From NCBI GenBank assembly GCA_016463225.1, contig JAEMRT010000035.1, positions 11,957 to 46,347 on the forward strand: DNA of 34,391 nt, written 5' to 3'. This DNA is from Sphingopyxis sp. Lineage in GTDB: Bacteria > Pseudomonadota > Alphaproteobacteria > Sphingomonadales > Sphingomonadaceae. Each line of letters starts with the position of its first letter. The first letter of the stretch is position 1. A program made the translations under genes and the position numbers. Shown here piece after piece: positions 23,462 to 30,013 of this stretch. The notes under the pieces are model-generated. The model did not search any database, was not told the origin of the DNA, and saw only the letters and a program-made list of their open reading frames with translations.

Positions 23462-23877
23462 CAGGGCATCGTTCGCGGACGTACCGGCTGCGCTTGTCGG
23501 AGGAGGGGACAGACCTGTTCCTTGCCCAGCACCACCGTCTGGCCCGGATCGCCAGGGGCTTCATTCCCTATGGCGCAACCCTCGGCGTTGCTGTGATGCT
23601 CATGGAAAAGGTGGAAACCGACGAGCTCGTCGCAGAGCTGACCATGCCATCGCTCAAGCGTCTGGCAGGCAAATGCGAGCACTTCGTCGGGGCAACGGCT
23701 GCGATCAATGACGCGACGGGCGCCATCGTCAATCGGCTCGCGGAATCGGATTTGATCGGCGTCCGTCCCTCTGTCGGAGCATTGCACAATCTGGCGATCA
23801 TGCTGATGGAAAGCTCTGAAGATCATGAGCTAGCCAAGGCCTGGCAGCGCGTACAGGCGGGCATCGCGAAGAAATAG
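23458..23877 (+). CDS. Unrecognised 139-residue helical protein
   Basis: The frame starts at ATG 23458 and encodes a largely helical soluble protein (RTYRLRLSEEGTDLFLAQHH near the N-terminus, AEDS-free mixed helices, and a C-terminal ELAKAWQRVQAGIAKK). It has no signal peptide or membrane segment. The domain is not recognised; the short basic N-terminus followed by helices would be compatible with a small DNA- or protein-binding factor. It lies between the transfer operon and the XRE regulator, with a 16-bp repeat upstream that also precedes that regulator, so it may belong to the same control circuit. Confidence 0.6.
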   Translation: MTGHRSRTYRLRLSEEGTDLFLAQHHRLARIARGFIPYGATLGVAVMLMEKVETDELVAELTMPSLKRLAGKCEHFVGATAAINDATGAIVNRLAESDLIGVRPSVGALHNLAIMLMESSEDHELAKAWQRVQAGIAKK

Positions 23878-24008
23878 CAGGGTCGAACGACAACGAAAGA
23901 TCTGATCCGATCAGGACAATTGCGGCACTGTTCCGCCAAGTCTGCCTATCCCGAGCGCAACGGCGCTAAGGGGGAAATCGATAGTCTCAAAATGGAAACG
24001 AATATATT

Positions 24009-24023
24009 TGACGCATAGCGTCA
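24009..24023. promoter_or_regulatory. Palindrome TGACGC-ATA-GCGTCA upstream of XRE gene
   Basis: Two perfect 6-bp arms flank ATA, 66 bases before the XRE-type regulator start, and the second arm overlaps the 16-bp repeat at 24020. The size and spacing suit an autoregulatory operator for a dimeric HTH protein. Apart from this and the repeat, the 211-base gap 23878-24088 shows nothing recognisable. Confidence 0.45.
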
Positions 24024-24035
24024 TCCACGCGAATC
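24020..24035 (+). repeat. 16-bp repeat copy 2 (GTCATCCACGCGAATC)
   Basis: Identical to 23426-23441. It starts 69 bases upstream of the XRE-type regulator start and overlaps the palindrome at 24009-24023 by four bases. Confidence 0.5.
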
Positions 24036-24088
24036 TGTGGTCGTTGGAACGTGCATGGACGCTTTGAGACGCGATCAGGGAGGACCTG

Positions 24089-24511
24089 ATGATCTCATCT
24101 CAAGGTGGCGCCTTTGAAGAGGGGGCGTCGATACTGGCCGAGGTCAAGTCGATCTCTGGTCGCCGCATTGAAGAACGGCGCAGGCGCCATCGTATAACCC
24201 AACAGCAACTTGCAGCCGATGTCGGGATCGGTGTGCGCTGGCTGCGCGAAATCGAGGCGGGCAACCCGAAGTCCCGTTTCGACGATCATGTCGCCTGCAC
24301 GCACGCCCTTGGCCTTTCGGCGGCGCATCTCCTCATTCCCATGCTGTTTCTGGAGCATCATATGCACTTTCCACGCCATTTTTTCCTCGATGACATGGTT
24401 GAACTCGAAGCCCGCTGCATAGAATTTATATCTGCCCTGAGCCTGAAGACCTTTCTGCGCCCGACTGGTGGTAGGCAAAATGGTCCCCAAGATTCCGGCT
24501 CGGCAGCATAG
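24089..24511 (+). CDS. XRE-family helix-turn-helix regulator
   Basis: This 140-residue protein has a strong ribosome-binding site (GGGAGG 5-6 bases before the ATG). Residues about 22-75 are a classic XRE helix-turn-helix: GRRIEERRRRHRITQQQLAADVGIGVRWLREIEAGNP. The C-terminal half has HMHFPRHFFLDDMVELEARC and may form a dimerisation or ligand-sensing part. It is followed after 8 bases by the GntR gene, so the two are probably co-transcribed. Targets are unknown; the palindrome at 24009 is a candidate for autoregulation. Confidence 0.85.
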   Translation: MISSQGGAFEEGASILAEVKSISGRRIEERRRRHRITQQQLAADVGIGVRWLREIEAGNPKSRFDDHVACTHALGLSAAHLLIPMLFLEHHMHFPRHFFLDDMVELEARCIEFISALSLKTFLRPTGGRQNGPQDSGSAA

Positions 24512-24519
24512 GTGGCGCC

Positions 24520-25149
24520 ATGGCACCTGACGCCTATACGGCCGCCCGGGTTCACAGGGGGATCAAGCAGCTGATCATGGCAGGCAAGTTCCAGCCAGGG
24601 TTACCATTGGTCGCGCACACCCTGGCCGAGAGGTTCGGAACCAGCATTTCCCCGGTCCGCGATGCTTTGAACCGGCTGGTCGGCGAGCGACTTGTGGACA
24701 TGCAGGGCGGTGGCGGCTTCGCGCTTCCGACCGTCACCAGGCGCAGCGCCTTTCATCTCTATAGCTGGCATGCGGACCTAGTTCGCCTGATCGTGAAGGT
24801 GATGATCCGTTTCGAGGAGATTGGCGCTCCGCCGGTTGCCCTTGTTAGCAAAAGAGCCGATGGCCGCGATATCGCCGCCGCTACAGCCGAGTTCTTCTCA
24901 TTGCTGGCAAGCTGTTCGCCCAATGGCGAGCATCTCGATGCCATCATCCAGGCCGGAGAGCGACTTGCCATCCTCAGGCTCCACGAGGGTGGTATCGGGC
25001 GGCAGGGTGAAGAACTCGCGACGCTCTGGAATGTCACCCGTTCGGGTAACAGAAATGCGACGCGTGTTGCGATGTGGCAGTATCACCGTCGACGTCTGTT
25101 ACGCGTTGATGAGATTTCATTGGCTGCTACCAGCGCAGTGAGCATTTAG
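24520..25149 (+). CDS. GntR-family regulator next to the lasso peptide locus
   Basis: This 209-residue protein has a GntR winged helix in residues about 8-72 (IKQLIMAGKFQPGLPL, LAERFGTSISPVRDALNRLV, GERLVDMQGGGGFALP). A helical C-terminal domain of about 130 residues is shorter than, and not clearly matched to, the usual FCD effector domain. AGGTGG lies 5 bases before the start. It ends 171 bases upstream of the lasso precursor gene. From memory, GntR-type regulators are seen beside several isopeptidase-type lasso clusters, so control of the precursor promoter is a reasonable inference. Confidence 0.85.
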   Translation: MAPDAYTAARVHRGIKQLIMAGKFQPGLPLVAHTLAERFGTSISPVRDALNRLVGERLVDMQGGGGFALPTVTRRSAFHLYSWHADLVRLIVKVMIRFEEIGAPPVALVSKRADGRDIAAATAEFFSLLASCSPNGEHLDAIIQAGERLAILRLHEGGIGRQGEELATLWNVTRSGNRNATRVAMWQYHRRRLLRVDEISLAATSAVSI

Positions 25150-25249
25150 CAGATGCGCTAAATAAACGGCTTAGCAAATCGCAGACTAAACGACCGTGAT
25201 TCGATAGAATAATCAAGCTTATAAGCCGTCATTATGGGAGCTTATAAGA
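25144..25249 (+). promoter_or_regulatory. Promoter and operator region of the lasso precursor gene
   Basis: The region holds an inverted repeat ATTTAGC (25144-25150) / GCTAAAT (25157-25163), overlapping the GntR stop. Two copies of a palindromic box follow: GCTTATAAGC at 25217-25226 and GCTTATAAGA at 25240-25249, 23 bases apart. It is clearly more AT-rich than the flanking genes. The paired boxes are a good candidate operator for a dimeric regulator such as the GntR protein. Promoter hexamers could not be assigned with confidence. Confidence 0.5.
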
Positions 25250-25285
25250 TCGGATATATGGTAAACACTCCCTACCATTATGGAC

Positions 25286-25302
25286 GCCGCAAATAGTGCG
25301 GC
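25286..25302 (+). other. Hairpin in the leader of the lasso precursor mRNA
   Basis: GCCGCA (25286-25291) pairs with TGCGGC (25297-25302) around a 5-base loop, ending 8 bases before the GGAG of the precursor gene. It may affect translation or mRNA stability. Confidence 0.35.
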
Positions 25303-25320
25303 TTTGTGATGGAGATGAAC

Positions 25321-25455
25321 ATGACGAGCATCATCGAACATGACGAACTGGTCGTCGATCTGGGCGCTGCCTCGGTCGAGACCAAAGGTGCCGGCGTCGG
25401 CAACGCCGACAGCCTGGGTACCGAAATCCGGCAAATGGGCATCGCCGACGACTGA
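25321..25455 (+). CDS. Lasso peptide precursor (A gene)
   Basis: The gene encodes 44 residues and has GGAG 6 bases before the ATG. Residues 1-22 (MTSIIEHDELVVDLGAASVE then TK) are the leader, with the conserved Thr at the penultimate leader position (Thr21). The predicted core starts at Gly23 with GAGVGNADSLGTEIRQM and has a C-terminal GIADD. Gly1 and Asp8 of the core would form an isopeptide ring of eight residues. The pattern is close to benenodin-1 (recalled as GVGFGRPDS..., with a tail ...PMGLDRD that is trimmed by five residues), so loss of the last five residues here is plausible. RRE-protease, cyclase and isopeptidase genes adjacent make the assignment strong. Biological activity is unknown. 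Confidence 0.92.
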   Translation: MTSIIEHDELVVDLGAASVETKGAGVGNADSLGTEIRQMGIADD

Positions 25456-25461
25456 TCGCGG

Positions 25462-25493
25462 AAAGGCGCGCATCCCTGGCGATGCGCGCCTTT
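25462..25493 (+). terminator. Strong hairpin between precursor and B gene
   Basis: AAAGGCGCGCATC (25462-25474) and GATGCGCGCCTTT (25481-25493) form a perfect 13-bp stem with a 6-base loop, 6 bases after the precursor stop and 29 bases before the B start. The stem ends in a T-stretch but lacks a long U-run. It could be a partial terminator or a 3' stabiliser that makes precursor transcripts outnumber those for the enzymes. Confidence 0.7.
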
Positions 25494-25522
25494 CTTCTCG
25501 TCACTCAGCAATAGGTGCGAGC

Positions 25523-26167
25523 ATGGCTTACAGGCTTCGCGATGGTCTTCATTTTTGCGTGTCCGAAGGTCGCACGATATTCTTCGATGTGCCAGGCGAC
25601 CGCTATTTCGCGCTCAAACCGGAATGGGACCGCGCGTTTCAAACATTCCTTCAGGATGAAAGGCCCGTGCCTGAACTCGCGGAGCTGGAGCGCGCGCGCA
25701 TTCTCATCCACTGTGATGGCGCGTGTGCCCCAATCCGCCCCGCTGCGATCGACAGGGCAAACCGGGATTTATGTATCGAGCCATCATCGCCCTTCATCCG
25801 GCACGCGATGCGATCCATCCTCTGCCAGCTTCGTGCAGTTATGTGGCTGCGCCTGTCCAGTTTTGAGGTGATTATCAACCGGATTGCGATGCGTCATCCT
25901 GCCACTAGCGTCAGCCGTGCGGAGGATTTCTTTGCTTTGAGCCAGGCATTTGCTGCGACTGCGCCATTGCGCCCCCGGCATCGTCATTGCCTCTCAAGTT
26001 CGATCGCCTATGTCGATATGGTCCGTGCGTCTGGCATGGAAGCGACATTGGTGATGGGCGTAAGTGCCCAGCCTTTCTCTGCGCATTGCTGGGTGCAGTC
26101 GGGCGATACCGTCCTCAATGACCGACTTGAGAATATTCGACCCTTCCAGCCAATTTTTTGCGTCTGA
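25523..26167 (+). CDS. Lasso leader peptidase with fused RRE (B protein)
   Basis: The ATG at 25523 (AGGTG upstream) gives 214 residues. Residues 1-75 are a PqqD-like RiPP recognition element that binds the leader (FCVSEGRTIFFDVPGDRYFAL). Residues about 90-214 are the transglutaminase-like Cys protease that removes the leader, with the triad Cys156 (RHRHCLSSS), His188 (FSAHCWVQ) and Asp200 (VLND). B1 and B2, which are separate in actinobacterial systems, are fused here as usual in Proteobacteria. The stop overlaps the C-gene start by one base, implying coupled translation. Confidence 0.93.
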   Translation: MAYRLRDGLHFCVSEGRTIFFDVPGDRYFALKPEWDRAFQTFLQDERPVPELAELERARILIHCDGACAPIRPAAIDRANRDLCIEPSSPFIRHAMRSILCQLRAVMWLRLSSFEVIINRIAMRHPATSVSRAEDFFALSQAFAATAPLRPRHRHCLSSSIAYVDMVRASGMEATLVMGVSAQPFSAHCWVQSGDTVLNDRLENIRPFQPIFCV

Positions 26168-27915
26168 TGCTGCGTCAGTTTCTCATATTTTCGAGTTCGG
26201 CGCAGGTCGCGCTAGAAGGGTTGATCCAAAGAGCGCAGAGCGCGACCGGTTTGCGTCACGCCATCCAGCAGCAAGGGCTCGCGATCCTTGTCCGGTCGAT
26301 CGAGGATGTTCTGATCGTCCCGGGTGGCAGGGGATATATCCTTGGCACCCTGTTTGCAAAATATGGGCCTGCCCGCAGAATAGCACCAGACGATGCGCTA
26401 GCGATCGAGTCTTTGGCGCAACCTGACCCTATCGTCCCGCTGCGTGAGCGCTTTTGGGGTGGATATGTCGCCATGCTTGCCGATGGCCGCGGTTTGACAA
26501 TGATGCGGGATCCCTCCGGCGCGATGCCCTGCTATATTATCCCGCTATCGGGTGGTTGGGCAGTGGCATCCGACGCATCTCTCCTTATATCCGCCGGTCT
26601 TTTGAAGCCGACAATCGCGTGGGATGAAATACCGCGCTATCTCGCCGCGAAAGATTTGCCTGCTGCTACGACGGCGATCCAACATGTTCGGGAAATTTTG
26701 CCGGGAACCTGTGAGCGTCTTGCGAACGGGCGGAACAGTATAACTAGCTTCTGGTCACCCTGGGACCATATATCGCCGGTAGAGCGGCCTGGCGCGGCGG
26801 CGATGGAGGCGCGCCTAAAGCGGACTGTGGATCATTGCGTTGCATCATGGGCGTCAACGACAGGCTCTGCGCTTTTGACCCTGTCGGGTGGCCTTGATTC
26901 CTCAATTGTCGCTTCAGCTTTGGGAACGAGCAAAAGGCCCTTTAGCTGTGTCACGATCAGCACCGGCGATGGGCTTGGGAATGAACGGGACTATGCCCAT
27001 GCTATGGCCAGCGCTGTAGGTGCTTCGCTGATAGAGGAGGACTATAATCTGGCTGACATCGATCTGTCCATTTCGACTGCGAGACATTTTCCCAAGCCGA
27101 TTGGCCTGATCCATGAAACCGCGTTTCACGCCGCCGCGATGCGTGTGGCAGGGGTAGTGGGAGCTGACGCAATCTACACCGGCAGTGGCGGCGACAATGT
27201 CTTTTACAACAGCAATTCGCTGCGCCCGCTGCTGGATTGCATGAGAGCACGAGGCCTTGGTGCCGACGCCTTGCGGACATTGCGCGATATTGCCGGAAAA
27301 TTGGAGTTATCGGCATGGACGGTTTTGTGGCAGGCCGTGCGTCAATATCGACAGCTAAAACGCCCCTATGCCTGGCAGTATAATCTTCAATTCATGACGC
27401 GCGAGGCCCGGCAAGACATAATGTCCCGGCCCCTATCCCATCCGTGGCTTGAAGAGCAGGATGGCGCGCGCGCAGGCAAGGTAGGGCATGTCGCTTTTCT
27501 GCTGCGCATCCAGAATCACATCGAGGGCTATCTGCGCGCCTTCGACATGCCGCTCATAAATCCGCTCATCTCCCAGCCCATTGTTGAACTGGCGCTTGCA
27601 ATACCAGGCTGGCACATGGTCGAGGGCGGCCGTGACCGCGCCGTCGCACGCAAGGCCTATCATGATGCATTGCCGCCGATCATTCGGGACCGGCGGCGCA
27701 AGGGCAGCCCAAGCAGTTTTGCAATCGCTCTTCTCCGCAGCAAAAGGAAGGAAGTCCGCGACCGCCTGATGGACGGCGAGCTGGTCGCGCGGGGCATGGT
27801 TGATGCCGACACTCTAGCCGCAGCATTGGTATCCGATTCCGGCTTAGAGCTGAGCTATATGCGCCTATCAGCTCTGCTCGACATGGAAGCCTGGATCGAA
27901 CATTGGCGCGGATGA
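26167..27915 (+). CDS. Lasso cyclase, asparagine synthetase-like (C protein)
   Basis: Starting at ATG 26167, which overlaps the B stop as TGATG, the protein has 582 residues. The N-terminal part resembles the glutaminase-like domain of asparagine synthetase B but lacks the catalytic Cys2. The C-terminal synthetase domain holds the ATP pyrophosphatase loop LLTLSGGLDSSIVA (about residues 237-249) and YTGSGGDNVFYN. It would adenylate the Asp8 side chain and form the amide with Gly1 of the core. A TTG three codons upstream is a weaker start. The gene converges on the isopeptidase gene with a 28-base gap and no clear terminator. Confidence 0.93.
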   Translation: MLRQFLIFSSSAQVALEGLIQRAQSATGLRHAIQQQGLAILVRSIEDVLIVPGGRGYILGTLFAKYGPARRIAPDDALAIESLAQPDPIVPLRERFWGGYVAMLADGRGLTMMRDPSGAMPCYIIPLSGGWAVASDASLLISAGLLKPTIAWDEIPRYLAAKDLPAATTAIQHVREILPGTCERLANGRNSITSFWSPWDHISPVERPGAAAMEARLKRTVDHCVASWASTTGSALLTLSGGLDSSIVASALGTSKRPFSCVTISTGDGLGNERDYAHAMASAVGASLIEEDYNLADIDLSISTARHFPKPIGLIHETAFHAAAMRVAGVVGADAIYTGSGGDNVFYNSNSLRPLLDCMRARGLGADALRTLRDIAGKLELSAWTVLWQAVRQYRQLKRPYAWQYNLQFMTREARQDIMSRPLSHPWLEEQDGARAGKVGHVAFLLRIQNHIEGYLRAFDMPLINPLISQPIVELALAIPGWHMVEGGRDRAVARKAYHDALPPIIRDRRRKGSPSSFAIALLRSKRKEVRDRLMDGELVARGMVDADTLAAALVSDSGLELSYMRLSALLDMEAWIEHWRG

Positions 27916-27943
27916 TGTAGCGGCTATGTAGCGCGCTGAGCAT

Positions 27944-30013
27944 CTAATCCGATGTCGGCAAATGTATTGAGTCTTGTTTCCAATCTCTCCTCATCTGCGC
28001 CCAGCGCGACGCTTCCTCACGCTCGATGCCATCGGCGGGCGTCTTGTCCATCAGCCAAAAATCGAACCATCGTAGATTGCGGCGGTAGACGTTCAGGCGG
28101 TGGGTTGGCTGGCGCTTGATATGGAGTTCGTCCGGGAAGATATAGACATCAACCGGACTATTGACAGCGCGCAGCGCGCGTACGGCTTCCAGCGTGGGGT
28201 AAAGCTCACCATCAGCCACTTGCATGAGAATGGGGAAAGCAACGCGGCTGGCATTGCGGGAAAGCGACATTTGTGACCAGATGGCTGAACCGGTTTCTGG
28301 CAAAGCGGGCCAGCCTATGCTTTGATAATGTTGCTGGATGGCGGTGCCCAGAAGCCAGGTCTGGGAGGGCTCCCAGCAGCAGCCGCTGATCGATGCAGCC
28401 TTGAACATTTGGCTGTGCAGCGCCGCAAATTGCGTCGTTGTCGAGCCGTCACTGAGCCCGGTGATCCCGATCCTGTCCGGATCGACCAAGCCTGCGTCGA
28501 TCAGCTCCAAGACTTTGGTCTCTATGGTCGACAGGATATTGCGCCGTGCGAGAAAGTCGGCATTTTCGCGCCTCTGTCTTTCAAGTGGCGTAAGTTGCTT
28601 GGCGGAGACCGGCGACTGGGGGCGCTCGATGTTGAGGACCAGATAGCCTGCCTTTGCGAAAAGCTGGATCGGAAATTCATCGCCCGTGCCGCCGCGCAGA
28701 AAACTCCGACTTTCATATTGGGTGATGATCAGCGGATAGCGGCGGCTCGGCTGGAATGTCGATGGATAGACGAGGTCGCCAAAGCTGGGGATTCCCATCG
28801 CATTGGTCCATTGCAGCCGCTCAACTCTACCGTGGACGATCTTTGCATGATCTGGATTGGGCTCGAAGATGGGCCTGCTCTTGCCGTCCTGCAGACTGAT
28901 CCTGTCTATATATCGGGGCCGGATCGAGTTTTCGCGCACGCACAGGACATCAACGTCGATGGGTACGCATCCACTGAGCAGGTCGCTCGTCTGGAAAAGT
29001 CGGGCAGGATCTGTGTCGCCGCCATTCCATTCGTAAATGGCAGCGAGGCTTCGGCCCCATCCTTCTCGCCGTACGAACCGGATATGTCCGGCCTGCGTGA
29101 CCCATGGCTTACCTTCGATGTCGGTGCAGTTGGCGCTGCGGCAAAACTGATCCGCCGTCCCGACCACCATATGGATCCGGCTCATGCCCTCGGCATCCGT
29201 CTTGACATCGACCATTCTAGCGTCGTTGCGCAGAACCGCCGACCAATCGTTGGTGAAGGCGGTGATCTCCGCCTCAGTTGCTGGCCCGCGAGCGCTGCCG
29301 TCCAGATCCACTCTATAAAAACGATAGGAGGCACCACCGCGCGGAAAGGGCGCGCGCGACGCAAATGGAAAGAAGCGCTCATCGAGCCGGTAGCCCCGCA
29401 GCGCTTCCTGGTTCAGCTCTTCTGTCGACGGACCATCCGCGCGCTGCTTGTACACAAGGCTTTTGCCGTCGGCTCCGAAGCGAAAATCGACGATGTCATC
29501 TTCTGGTGCTGCGACGGGGCGGCTATGGCCCCCCACATCCCAACGCCACAATTGCAACCGATCCTTGACGAGCTTCAAGAAAGCCAGATTGTCTCCGTTT
29601 GAAGACCAACGAGGCGTGATGACCTTGGTGACGCCAGTGGGAAATCCTCGCGTGCCAAAGAAATTATCATAACGCCAGAAGGCGACGCCGGGTCCCTCGT
29701 CGATCAGCGATGCTTGACCATCCTGGGTGACGATATAGATGCCGGAGCAATAGCTGTTCGACTTCCCGTCAGCCCTTCGCACGGCAACAGCGAGGCGTGA
29801 TCGATCGGGCGAGAGGGTAAAAACAGGATCGCTTTCCATCCCGCCATTGGAGCCGATATCCAGAGTCTCGATGAGATCGCTGGCCTCTATGGGGCGAGTG
29901 GCTCCCGCCGGCCGGCGAACCTCTAACATCTTCGCGCAATCCAGATCCGCAGCTACAACCGGCAGGGCGGCCGTAGCTGCGCCAGCAAGGCTCATCGCGA
30001 GGGAGATGAGCAT
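27944..30013 (-). CDS. Lasso peptide isopeptidase, prolyl-oligopeptidase-like (E protein)
   Basis: This 689-residue protein has a signal peptide (MLISLAMSLAGAATAALPVV). A beta-propeller-like region covers about 40-420, and an alpha/beta-hydrolase domain of family S9 follows, with GLSDGS (Ser521), QVADGELYP (Asp601) and DELHIKRQ (His631) as the triad. Enzymes of this type (for example AtxE in astexin clusters) specifically cut the isopeptide bond of the cognate lasso peptide. The signal peptide implies action after import into the periplasm. The start overlaps the receptor stop by one base (TAATG), placing it in the sigma-FecR-receptor-isopeptidase operon. An ordinary secreted S9 peptidase is the only alternative, and context argues against it. 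Confidence 0.9.
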   Translation of the reverse strand: MLISLAMSLAGAATAALPVVAADLDCAKMLEVRRPAGATRPIEASDLIETLDIGSNGGMESDPVFTLSPDRSRLAVAVRRADGKSNSYCSGIYIVTQDGQASLIDEGPGVAFWRYDNFFGTRGFPTGVTKVITPRWSSNGDNLAFLKLVKDRLQLWRWDVGGHSRPVAAPEDDIVDFRFGADGKSLVYKQRADGPSTEELNQEALRGYRLDERFFPFASRAPFPRGGASYRFYRVDLDGSARGPATEAEITAFTNDWSAVLRNDARMVDVKTDAEGMSRIHMVVGTADQFCRSANCTDIEGKPWVTQAGHIRFVRREGWGRSLAAIYEWNGGDTDPARLFQTSDLLSGCVPIDVDVLCVRENSIRPRYIDRISLQDGKSRPIFEPNPDHAKIVHGRVERLQWTNAMGIPSFGDLVYPSTFQPSRRYPLIITQYESRSFLRGGTGDEFPIQLFAKAGYLVLNIERPQSPVSAKQLTPLERQRRENADFLARRNILSTIETKVLELIDAGLVDPDRIGITGLSDGSTTTQFAALHSQMFKAASISGCCWEPSQTWLLGTAIQQHYQSIGWPALPETGSAIWSQMSLSRNASRVAFPILMQVADGELYPTLEAVRALRAVNSPVDVYIFPDELHIKRQPTHRLNVYRRNLRWFDFWLMDKTPADGIEREEASRWAQMRRDWKQDSIHLPTSD

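Noticed and set aside
27916..27943. Bidirectional terminator between the convergent lasso cyclase and isopeptidase genes
   Set aside because: The 28-base gap has no stable inverted repeat or T-run.
28322..29602. A 426-codon plus-strand open frame
   Set aside because: It is antisense to the isopeptidase gene, whose catalytic triad and signal peptide are clear; the plus-strand product shows no domain.
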